Shown piece by piece: positions 10,557 through 25,715 of a DNA stretch of 64,000 nt. Positions within the stretch are counted from its first letter, which is position 1; each line of letters opens with the position of its first letter. Source of the DNA: Dipteris shenzhenensis (taxonomy: Eukaryota > Polypodiophyta > Polypodiopsida > Gleicheniales); NCBI GenBank assembly GCA_047967505.1, contig CM106541.1; one strand, 5' to 3'. The notes beneath the pieces were generated by a model, which worked only from the letters and a program-made list of their open reading frames with translations, made no database searches and was not told the origin of the DNA. The translations under genes and the position numbers were made by a program.

Positions 10557-11329
10557 ATAGAAATCTCATATTAAAAAAATTTGGGCTCTATGTGTATATG
10601 TTCATTGCTATGGGTGCTGGTTTTCTTGTACACTAATGCGTTATTGTTGGTGCCAATGACAATCTATTGTTGTGTTGCATTCATAGTTGTTCATGCCTTC
10701 TCCAATAAAGGAGATGGCACGGAAGTTAATACAAAAGTAAGCTAGTTTCTTTAATTCACTTGGGAGGCCCCAAGTGAATTAAAGACAAAACTCCTTGGTG
10801 GCATAAATTAAATTTCAAAGAAGTTTGAAAGAAGTATGCACAAATACTACATGAGTTTGGTAACATTATTTGATATAAATTTGACACATTCGCAACATTT
10901 TCAACTCTTGAACAAAAATTATCTAAAACTGAGGTCACTATCATATCCAATTTTAATTTGATCCAAGCCTTATAATGAAGTCTTCCAAATGAAGAGAAAC
11001 GAATCTATTAGTAAGATTGCATAGAATGTTTGAAAAATAACATTGGCAAGATTGCATGTTATGTTTATATTTAGTGTCTTGTTTTCTATATTATCACACA
11101 AGGACGTAATGGATTTTAACCCTGACATTTGATGATTTTACTTGTAGGTTAAATGGATAATGGTTATTTTGAGAAAATTGACATGTCAACATTTGAGATC
11201 GTAAGTGATGATGATAGTGAAGACAAAAGATGTGGGCTTGAGTGGCCAATATTCTTTGAGATTAATGCCTTTAATGGAGGGAGAAACATATTTGGATAAT
11301 GATATATTGGAACATATCGTTAGCTTGGA
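10557..11329. other. Spacer between repeat copies A and B
   Basis: AT-rich, with no recognised gene. It contains the inverted repeat described separately. A short open stretch at 11152-11300 (SDDDSEDKRCGLEW) is unrecognised. Confidence 0.5.
10748..10785. repeat. Perfect 17-bp inverted repeat with 4-base loop
   Basis: Arms TCTTTAATTCACTTGGG (10748-10764) and its exact reverse complement (10769-10785) are separated by AGGC. No T-run or gene end is nearby to suggest a terminator. Confidence 0.95.
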
Positions 11330-11479
11330 GTTCTCAACAAGGAGTTTAAAGACCCACGGCAAATGAAGACGTCATAGAAGATGCATGAGATGGCTTGCTT
11401 GTTGATTATGAGTTAATGTCATTGCTTATTAGAGGCCATGAAGCTAACAAAGTCAATTGTGAAGAAGCCACATCTAGGA

Positions 11480-11640
11480 AGGGGGGTGTGGAAGGGGGGT
11501 TGGTGGAGGGGGGCGAAAGGGGGGGATGGAGGGGGGTGGTGGAGGGGGGGGGCCCGGTGGTGGAGGGGGGGGGGTGGGAGGGGTGGGGGGGCGGAAGGGG
11601 GTGGTGGGGGTGGTGGAGGAGGCGGTGGTGGAAACTTGAC
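11480..11640 (+). repeat. G-rich block (copy B)
   Basis: About 150 bp almost wholly G with scattered GGT and GGA, including runs of seven and more G. Long Gly/Trp-rich and Pro-rich ORFs across it on both strands are artefacts of the composition. Confidence 0.95.
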
Positions 11641-12442
11641 AGACAAAAATCTTGACGAAAATTCAAAGGGAGGAGGAGATGATCACCTTCAATGCTCTCC
11701 AAATTCTTTCTTGATGTAACAAGATTGTTGAGGGCAAATGGATGGTGGGTGGATGGCTAGGTATCGCTGCGAATGGAGGGTGCTGGTGGAGGGGGTGGTG
11801 GAAACTTGACGAACGGAAATCTTGACAAAAATTCAAAGGGAGGAGGAGATGATCACCTTCAACGCTCTCCGCATTCTTTCTCAATGTAACAAGATTGTTG
11901 AGGGCGAATGGACGGTGGGTGGATGGCTAGGTTATCACTGGGAGAAGGGCTTGAAGCAACTAGGCGATGAGGATGAGAGTAGGATGGTGGTCGATGGAGA
12001 GGGAGGAGGGTTTTGCGTAGGGCTCGAAATGGGAAAGAGAATGGAGGATAGATGTGGAAGAACAAGAATGAGGGGGTGGAGTGAGTGTTTATGGGAATGA
12101 GTTTAGAGTTAGGGTTAATCCCTAAACTCTTCTTGGGCCATAACTTTTCATGGTTAGCTCAGATCACTCTTGTGTAAAAAGGTCAAATATTCAAAAGAGT
12201 AATCTCTCCACATTGGTGTCCATGAGATAGCCTGATTTGTTCTTCAGGTGGCTCTTTTTAAGAAATAAAGAAAATTTGTTAAGGTAGTAACCCAAGGTTG
12301 ATGCTTAAGGTTGATATTTTTGGCTGGAGTTAGAAAACATTTTTACTCTCCTTGCCCTTGAGTGCTATGTTCATGAAAGTTCATGGTAGTTTGTCTTTTA
12401 CACATATTTGTGTATGTTTACTCCTTACTTGAGACACTAGTC

Positions 12443-12460
12443 TATCCAGCAACGGTGCCA
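12443..12460 (-). promoter_or_regulatory. Primer-binding site, tRNA-Asp type (copy B)
   Basis: Minus strand TGGCACCGTTGCTGGATA matches 15 of 18 bases of the tRNA-Asp primer site, two bases from the LTR edge at 12463 (plus-strand TGTTAGCTC). Confidence 0.75.
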
Positions 12461-12942
12461 AATGTTAGCTCTTTCCCACGGCTTCCGCAGGAAGAGTAGG
12501 GTATTGTTAGTATGCATGATTTCGAGGCTTTTGGTCACCTACAAATATATCGATGCGGCATTTGTAGTATGTCGCTTAGGACCTTGGGTCATATTCGGGT
12601 GAGAGACGTAGGCTTTAGTGTGGTAAGCAAATATCGTGCATGTTTGTATGACAGGAACGTGTATCATCATGATTGGGCAATGAAGGCTTTTGCCTCTATT
12701 GGTTCAAGAAGAGTTTAAGGGTTATAGGGAGGTTCATGGTCCAGAAAGAGGTTCCAAGGTTTTAAAGAGGTTGCAAGGTTAAGAAGAGCATCCAAGGTTC
12801 AGAAGCAGTTTAAGTGTTAGAAGGAGGATCCAAGGTTGAGGATAAAGTACATGGAGGAGAACTCATCTCCCTCGTAGATCATGGAGGTCAAGGGTTGAGG
12901 GACTAAGGGCATAGGAGTGGAAGAGGAATAAGGTGTAAGAGC

Positions 12943-13304
12943 ATGGCGGGGAGGAGAGAGAGGAGAAGGGAGGTGGAGGGAGGAGGAGAGGGAGGAGAAG
13001 GGAGGAGGAGGGAAGAGGAGGAGGAAGGGAGGAGGAGTTGGGAGGAAGAGGGAGGAGGAGAAGGGAGGAGGAGGGAGGACGAGAGGACGAGTTGGGAGGA
13101 GGAGAGGAGTTGGGAGGAGGAGGGAGAAGGAAGGGTTTTAGAAGGGAGGAGGAGGGAGGAGGAGAGAAGGGGTTGGGAGGAGGAGGGAAGAGGAGGAGTT
13201 GGGAGGAAGAGGGAGGAGGAGAAGGGAGGAGGAGGGAGGATGAGAGGAGGAGTTGGGAGGAGGAGAGGAGTTGGGAGGCGGAGGGAGAAGGAAGGGTGTT
13301 AGAA
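12943..13304 (+). repeat. Purine-rich GGA minisatellite with 161-bp duplication
   Basis: About 360 bp of nearly pure purine (GGA, GGAGAA, GTTGGGAGGA). A block beginning GGAGGAGTTG recurs at 13031 and 13192, and its end (GGAAGGGT-TTA) recurs with the same 161-bp offset. Glu/Arg/Gly-rich ORFs over it are compositional. Confidence 0.9.
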
Positions 13305-13575
13305 TTCTTCAAGCCGAGTGTGCAAGATTCACACCTAGCAGACGTGGTTCATTGTGTTTGTCTAACAACAAATTATGAATGTAGATTGAAATAGGATTGT
13401 TGTACTTGTTAGGAGCATTGCAGCCTATTGCATGACTCCAAACACAAGAGAATGGTGCTCAAAAATTATGCCTAGCTTGCTACCATAGCAAAAAAACATG
13501 AGGATATTCATCTATGGTATGTATTCTTATTATTTTTTATTGAATTTAGTAAGATGCTTTGGAGTTTATGGTTTC
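13305..13575. other. Spacer before copy C
   Basis: AT-rich, no recognised gene or repeat. Confidence 0.5.
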
Positions 13576-13725
13576 TCAACAGGGGGTTTAAAGACCCACA
13601 GCCAACAAAGACATCATAGAAGATGCATGAGATGGCTTACTTGTTGACTATGAGTTAATGTCATTGATTTATTAGAGGCCATGAAGCTAACAAAGTCAGT
13701 TGTGAAGAAGCCACATCTAGGAGAT
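13576..13725 (-). mobile_element. Copy C of the same family, truncated leader end
   Basis: Shares the left boundary (TTCTCAACA, then GTTTAAAGACCCACAG) and about 145 bp with copies A and B, ending at CACATCTAGGAG just where the G-rich block starts in the others. Confidence 0.85.
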
Positions 13726-13842
13726 CTGGTTGCAAATTTATAGAGTGCTGATTCAAACAATCAAAGTATTTGTACAAAACCTTGGTGGAGGGGATAATGT
13801 TTAACTAGTAACAACTTTCAAATCTAATATTGCCACATGCTC

Positions 13843-14700
13843 AAATTCGATCTGTGGAGGTAGAGGACCGGCTTTTCAGCTATCCAGATCAGTACGACAG
13901 GGATGCCCGCTTGCACCTTACCTTTTCCTTTTCGTAGCGGAGGCTATGGGATACTTTATGCAGGCTACCAGTCATTGCACTTTGGGCCTTCATCTGCCTA
14001 TCTGGTAGGAGGAGGAGCTTCAAGACACTGAGTTTGCTGATGACACGGCACTGACAGTCAGAGGAGATGCATATAGTCTTGCTACTGCTGTGGATTCAAT
14101 TGACAAGCTCTACCTAGCCTCAGGGGGACTTGTCAATTGGAAAATCAAAAGGCATCTGGAGCTCAACAGGATACCCCAGCATGGGGAGGAGACAGAGGCT
14201 TTGTATGGATTCCCAGAGGCACCTCCACAAGATATCTAGGCTTCCAGGTTGGCATGGAGGTGTCCCCGACGCAACAGTTTGCCCTAGTTCTTGAGAGTAT
14301 CCGGAGAAAGCTAGCCTACTGGAGTACGGCTAGACTTTCTTTGGCCGGAAGAGCGCTGGTACTAGCGACTATGTGGTACGTTGCGTCATGCTGGTGCTTT
14401 CATGCTGACTCGATCCGTCAAGTGAGGAGATTGCTTTGAAACTTTTTGTGGAGTGGTGATGATGGTTCTGAGGACACTAGGGCCAGAGTTTCATGGGATA
14501 CTATCACTTTACCCTCCTCGCAGGGAGGACTTGGGGTTCTTGATCCGGAGATGCAGAGCAGAGCCCTTTTAGTCAAACTTCTTGTTAGAGGTTTGACTCC
14601 AAGAGATCAACCGTGATAGTAGTTCCTACTGCATGGGATTCACAAGTGCACCCCCAGATATTTTCACAAGGAGATATTTTAGTAGATGTGATGGTGAGGA
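13843..14700 (+). pseudogene. LINE reverse transcriptase fragment
   Basis: Non-LTR (L1-like) RT blocks in order: SVRQGCPLAPYLFLFVAEAM at 13886-13948, EFADDTALTVRG at about 14030-14065 (catalytic F-A-D-D), the thumb-like RYLGFQVGMEV and LAYWSTARLSLAGRALVLA (14170-14400), and LWSGDDG near 14450. Conserved blocks switch frame at least twice with in-frame stops (for example before the FADD block), so it is dead. No endonuclease is upstream; copy C of the LTR family lies 120 bp before it. Confidence 0.88.
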
Positions 14701-15165
14701 CTATGGACATGAGCTTATTATTAGAATCAAATTGATGATGCTTTATTAGAATCAATCATTCATCTTGAGCATGAGTTTTATGGTGTGAATGTCCTAATAA
14801 CTAAGGTGGAAAACTAATTGTCCCCCACAACATTTGACCCAATGGCTATTGTGACTAGAGTGGAATAGTTGATGAAATGACATCATGAATTGTATGATAC
14901 CTAAGAGTTGAGAAAACTTACTCAAAATTGACCTAACATTGTAGGAACTACACAAGAAAAACATATCTATAGAGGCATGAGCTCCCTTATTTCTTAAAGT
15001 TCTTCCTTAGTCCTTCCTACCTTTTCACCCCCCCTCTAATTCACATTCCTCCAAGTAAATCATAGTCACAAGTTAATGTTGTATACGCACTTGGCAAATA
15101 GCATAAGAGATTATAAGCACTCATATGCACAATAAAACATGAGGATAGCATTGTGACCGATGAAC
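14700..15165. other. Non-genic stretch
   Basis: AT-rich sequence with no recognised coding similarity. Confidence 0.5.
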
Positions 15166-15169
15166 CCAT

Positions 15170-15860
15170 CACACTAGATCAAGAATGTGAGGTATATGTT
15201 TCAACTTTTCTAAAGTTAAAAAGAAAGGACAAATATGTTGCATTTTATCATACTATGCCTAAGGTTATACCTACCACGAAGATCCAAAATGAAAAAGACA
15301 AATGGGATGTGTAAGGAGGAAAAGAGAGCGTGGGGAGAGAGAGAGAGAGTAACTTAACAAAATGAAAAAAGTAGACAACAAATTATCCAACATGTAGAAC
15401 GCGTTGCAGATCATCGAGGAGCTAAAAAGGGAGAATGCAGAAACTAGAAAGGTGATGCAGGAACCGCAAGAGAGCTTCAAGGCCAGGAAGGATGGGGTAG
15501 AGAGCAATCGAGCTGGAGAAGACAACGAGGTAGCTCCCCAGGATAGGAAGGACGCAAAGAGCAACCACAGTGGAGAAAGTTCCACCCACCACGATGGAGC
15601 AAGTTCCACCCACCGCAATGGAGCAATTTGCAACAGCCACGGTGAGGATTGTTTTTTCGAAACACTATTGGAAGTCCAAAGAGAAAGCTATAAGACCCTA
15701 CAAGAAGATCAGGATAGATATTTGCACGAGCTTGCCGTGGCTTTCGACAGTTATAAAAAGTAGTCTATCGTCCTGAGAGATTTCCAAACTAGAGTAGAAG
15801 TCTTGGAAACGGCCCATGAAGATGTGTTTCAACAATTTACGCAGCTTCAACCTAAGTAGA
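15170..15860 (+). pseudogene. Two adjoining unrecognised ORFs, the second coiled-coil
   Basis: An open stretch at about 15154-15312 (TLDQECEVYVSTFLKLKRKD) ends at a stop before a GA run. A second frame, 15404-15763, encodes 119 residues rich in Glu, Lys, Arg and Gln with heptad-like spacing (a predicted coiled coil); past one TAG it continues to 15858 (DFQTRVEVLETAHEDVFQQF). No family recognised. It sits just upstream of a palindrome array and TATA box, as a gag or accessory ORF would beside an LTR, but no LTR edge was identified. Confidence 0.4.
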
Positions 15861-15988
15861 AAAATTTAAATTCGTGATTCAAAAAATGTGAAAAAATCGC
15901 TCGAATGATTTAAATGAAGGAAAAAATCGAATATAAAAGCAATGACACGTCACATTTTTTAACATAAATTGACCTATCATTCCTACAT

Positions 15989-16054
15989 ATTCGTACGAAT
16001 AGATTTTATTCATACAAATACTTATTCGTATGAATAAATTATTCGTACGAATAA
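15989..16054. promoter_or_regulatory. Array of four 12-bp palindromes ATTCGTACGAAT
   Basis: Units at 15989 (perfect), 16008 (ATTCATACAAAT), 16024 (ATTCGTATGAAT) and 16041 (perfect, extending to a 16-bp palindrome at 16039-16054), spaced 16-19 bp. The array ends 34 bp before a TATA box. The dyad symmetry and near-regular spacing suggest binding sites for a dimeric protein. Function is inference. Confidence 0.7.
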
Positions 16055-16087
16055 ACTTATATTAGGATAAATAAATGACTGTGTTTC

Positions 16088-16097
16088 TATATATAAG
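16088..16097 (+). promoter_or_regulatory. TATA box
   Basis: TATATATAAG preceded by the palindrome array and followed by CTCACTG. It may be the promoter of an LTR or of an unknown transcript reading right. Confidence 0.5.
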
Positions 16098-16254
16098 CTC
16101 ACTGTTTGCCAATGTCTCTTATATCACACTTGGTTCCCCAACCGAGTATAAGAGATCAAACAAGAAAAAGAAGAAGAAAGATCCTCAAAGTTATGAAAGC
16201 AATCTAGAAGGTTAAAAATAAGATAGATTTTTTGTTAAGGAGCTTTAGGATCCC

Positions 16255-16730
16255 ATTTTAAGTTTCTAAGATCTCTTGTAAGGTTTTTGGTTTTGGTCTT
16301 TGTTTCTTTGTTTGTGGGAGTTCTAAGTTCTCTTTATTGAGTTCCTTCGATCTCTTATGAGAAAAATGTCTTAGATATTTTTGTGTCTAAAATTTGTTTG
16401 TGAGAGTTCTAAGATCTCTTTGTTGAGTTTCTTAGATCTCTTATGAGATAAATTTATTTGTGGGAGTTTAAAGATCTCCTTGTTGAGTTCCTTAGATCTC
16501 CTGTGAGAAATGTGCTTGTTTTTGTGTCTATGAAATTTGTTTGTGAGAGTTATAGAATCTCCTTGTTGAGTTTCTTAGATCTCATATGAAAAGATTTTTG
16601 TACGTGGGAGTTATAGAATCTCCTTGTTGAGCTCCTTAGATCTCGTGTGATTGATAAAAGTTTTGTACATGGAAGTTCTAGGATCTCCTTGTTGAGTTCC
16701 TTAAATCTCTTGTGAGAAATGCGCATAAGG
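16255..16730 (+). repeat. Six-unit minisatellite, unit 60-86 bp
   Basis: Units begin at 16316, 16402, 16462, 16544, 16606 and 16671 with G-G/A-GAGTTCTAAGATCTC, then TTGTTGAGTTCCTTAGATCTC and TGTGAGAAA. A degenerate start lies at about 16260. Spacing alternates between about 60-65 and 82-86 because some units carry an extra TTTTTGTGTCT segment. Confidence 0.88.
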
Positions 16731-16784
16731 TCTGCCCAAGATCAAAAAAGTAATCCACCAGAAATGGTATGGAGGAAGATTGGA

Positions 16785-16847
16785 GAGAGAGAGAGAGAGA
16801 AGGGAGGGTGTGAGAGAAAAGGTGATCTTGTGTGAGATAAAGAAGCG

Positions 16848-16882
<35 letters not shown>
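16785..16882. repeat. Interrupted (GA)n microsatellite
   Basis: GA runs at 16785-16800 and 16852-16881 separated by a purine-rich interval. Confidence 0.95.
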
Positions 16883-16885
<3 letters not shown>

Positions 16886-17229
16886 ACCACTTTAAAGTCT
16901 ACATTGAAGTCCAATGAAGAAGAGCCAAAAGGAAAAATGCAAGTCCCAAAAATTCAAGAAATGCCTAATTTTTGCTTTCCCAAAGTTGCATGTTGCTACC
17001 CAAAGGGCAAGTCAAAAAAGAGAGGCATTACTTTCCATATTTCCTTAGAGGCTCATGACACCAAAAAACGAAGACTAATTTTTTTAAAAAAACATGATAT
17101 ATTTGATAGGTCGTTGGTTGTTGTGGCAAGTCAAAAATATATTTACAACAAGGCAAGCCTGCGCAGTGCTTAGCCTTACCTCAAAATGTGTACAACAATA
17201 CATAGCACCACAAAGCCTTGGCTAGTACC
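16883..17229. other. 3' flank of the kinase gene
   Basis: On the minus strand this follows the kinase stop codon and should hold its 3' UTR. No clear poly(A) signal can be fixed. A plus-strand ORF at 16904-17173 is unrecognised and lies in the flank. Confidence 0.45.
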
Positions 17230-23337
<6,108 letters not shown>

Positions 23338-25200
23338 TCTGGAATCTGTGGGCTCTTTCATCTCGTTAATCGTAATGCATTCTCAATTTTTCAGTCACCA
23401 CCGGGAATGGAATAATCGGCCGATTGTGCGAGCTTGACTGGTTCTTGAGCGCAACTTTTCCATCAGGCACAAAATCTTTGAAGAATCGAACATCCCTGGA
23501 CTTCGCTCGGGCGGATTGCAGATAACCGTTAGAAGCGGGCCAGTTGTACTCTACTCGGCCGGTTCAGATCCTGTTATGCAGTAGTTAAAGTGATAGTTGT
23601 GTTGCTGCTGTGCTTGAAAAATCGGAAAATGATGCGCTGATCCAAGAAGCAAAAGATGCAAATTTTCCAACAGCATCGAACAGGCCTTTGAGGAGTGATT
23701 GTCGGGAGCTTGATGACTAAGTCACCGTTTGGTCCAATGCAAGAAGACCTCCGCACTGTCGCTTCGTACCAAGAGAAGGGGGAAGCTCAACTATGCAATG
23801 TAGGGTGGAGAGGACGGGATCTACCAGCAATGGACCATGCAAAAAGCTGAAGAATATTATCGTCGCACCACATGCTGAAACAAGAGAAGCCAAAAGTCCA
23901 AAAGGCATAGTGGTCAGAGAGCGTGTGGGCAGGGGCGATCGCACAAGGGAGGACGGAAAGGTTTCAGGACAGAAGCGAGAATGGTGAGGTGCAGTCTGTG
24001 AGCTGGACGAGGGAGAAGCAGTCCCTGTGGACCTGGGGAAGCAGGTCGGCTATGGCGAGGTGTAAGGAGTGGGACCTGTGAAAGAAGGCGGAGGTAAAAG
24101 TGGGAGAGATGAACGGAAGAGGCAAACGTTGAAGTTGAAAGAAGATACGAAGACGAAGATGATGAAGATGATGCATTTGAAAACGAACCTTTTCTGCTGA
24201 TTGATTGTTGTTGCCGTTGCTGCTGCTAGCAACGTAGCCTCTCGGCTATGGTGAGCTAAGCTTGGAAGTTTGTGCTTTTTTCGTGCACACAGCATGCATC
24301 ACCAGAATCTCTGCGAACAAATTCTTTTGCTTCTTGCCCTGACACACAATTTTTTACATCACAAACATCATCAATGCCAGATAGAAGACTCCGCAAATGA
24401 ATCGACAAGACATGCCGTCGAGTTTGAACTTTCGGAGCCGGAGGCAGGGTAGCGAGTGTGGAGATTTTCCCGATTTTCGTTAGGAAGTCGGTGTGATCTG
24501 CTGTTGCGGAATTCTTGTAACGATAGATCACACCAACTTCCTCAGGAAATTTCCACCTTCCCTGCCATGCCTCGGCGCGGTTCCGACGCCCGATTTCCGG
24601 CAAAATGCAAAACCAAATAATGCAGCTTGAGAGCATCACCTCACTTTTAATGCTCTGTTGCTTTCGATCATGACCCGAGCACAGGAACAGCAATCACCGC
24701 ACCAGGGCCCAACCTCATGGCTTGCGTCGTTTCCGGCAACATCTTCAGGCGCCGGTACATGCAAGTAAAGAAGGAAAGCTCCAAAATCCGGAGCTCTGAT
24801 GATGAAACACAGCGAGACAGAGAGAGAGGATGCGAACGTGACGATCATGAGAGAATCCCTCCTCGAGAATTCAATGCGTCGACTGACTCCCGTGAGCCTT
24901 TTTCCAGCTACTTTGGCCTCCGCTAGGGGAAGGAGTTAAATCTGAGGAAGGATGTGCGAAGGAAGAGGGAAGGGGAGATTGTGGGAGGGAAGATGGAAGC
25001 AGGAGGAGGAGTGGATCGCCATAGCCAAACCCAAAGCCAAAGCCATCGCCATAGCCATGAAGAAGAAGAATCAAAGAAGAAGACGAAAACGACGACCAAA
25101 AGAAGCGGTAGAGATCAAGTTTTTGAACATCAACATTTAAGTCCATTTTCACCCATTCTCCCCTTATATGTAACCTTTGCTTTACATTTGACCTTTAGAG
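23338..25200 (-). promoter_or_regulatory. 5' region of the kinase gene
   Basis: GC-richer than the surroundings. On the minus strand a TATA-like CATATAAG (25170-25163) precedes, by about 20 bases, a 93-codon ORF (25152-24871) starting MKMDLNVDVQ and rich in Leu, Ser and Gly. If transcription starts there, that ORF would be an upstream ORF in a leader of up to 1.8 kb, possibly with a leader intron. Other ORFs here (24693-24256 and others) show no family signature. Promoter assignment is inference. Confidence 0.4.
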
Positions 25201-25384
25201 GTGCCCTCTCGACTCATTTGGACTAATTTTGCCTTCACAAAAGTTGCTCCCTTTCATTCCCGCATGATGCACTGCCTCAAAGATTTGTGGAGCATTTCTG
25301 GGCTTTCCAACAGGAGCATTTCTCTGCTCGAACACACGAGCAAACTTTCAAACATGGATCCCTTCTTTGATTCTCTTCTACTGA

Positions 25385-25715
25385 GTTAAGAGCATGGAGG
25401 CCAATGAAGCAATATCTAGAGCTACTTTAATTGCTCCAAAAGTAACTTTGTCCCTAGCTATGACTTAATATGTAGGTTGGTTGAATGAAGGTGCATATGC
25501 TGTGTACTTGGATCAAAAAATTAGTTCTCGATCCGAGGGAGATATTTTTTAAGCAAACATAAATTGAGTACTAGGGATAGACCCATTAGCACATTCTCTT
25601 GCTAAAACTTTAAAGGGATCTCTAGAAAAGAAGCTAGCAACATTTATGGCAGAAGGAACTATGCGAGTAAAACAGGGTGTGTTGGTGCAACCTGTTGCAT
25701 TGTCGGTAAGCCCAT
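25385..25715 (+). pseudogene. Unrecognised degraded coding stretch
   Basis: One frame reads through about 105 codons with stops at only three places and protein-like composition (EGAYAVYLDQKISSRSEGD, HSLAKTLKGSLEKKLATF). No family recognised. Likely an old transposon or gene fragment. Confidence 0.3.

Larger units (their letters stand above)
9430..10560 (-). mobile_element. Copy A of tRNA-Asp-primed LTR family: leader, PBS and LTR
   Basis: On the minus strand this reads LTR (from about 10380-10560 down to 10214), two bases, primer-binding site (10211-10194), then about 760 bp of non-coding leader ending sharply at TTCTCAACA near 9430. Inside are a G-rich block (9582-9632), the word GATGATCACCTTCAA, and a telomere-word hairpin near 9907-9937. 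Copies B (11331) and C (13576) start at the same left boundary, and copy D (40.4 kb) shares the right part. No coding domain, so gag and pol are missing. The LTR lacks about 240 bp present in copy B after CCCACG. Confidence 0.75.
11331..12938 (-). mobile_element. Copy B of tRNA-Asp-primed LTR family
   Basis: Longest copy. On the minus strand: LTR 12938-12463 (right edge approximate), PBS 12460-12443, leader to 11331. The leader contains a 170-bp internal duplication (AGGAGGAGATGATCACC at 11671 and 11841), the G-rich block 11480-11632 and the telomere-word hairpin near 12098-12128. The LTR shares with copy D the words GGCTTT, CACCTACAAATATAT, CAATGAAGG and GTGTATCATCATGATTG. No gag or pol reading frame is present, so this is a 5' fragment or a non-autonomous derivative. 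Confidence 0.75.

Noticed and set aside
11395-11719. Gly/Trp-rich and Pro-rich ORFs that could be taken for cell-wall proteins
   Set aside because: They lie over the poly-G block of an LTR leader, on both strands, with no signal peptide.
12863-13394. ORFs of 118-149 codons rich in Glu/Arg/Gly or Pro/Ser
   Set aside because: Produced by the GGA minisatellite; both strands are open for compositional reasons.
24256-24693. 145-codon minus-strand ORF upstream of the kinase
   Set aside because: No family signature; better explained as part of the 5' region of the NEK gene.
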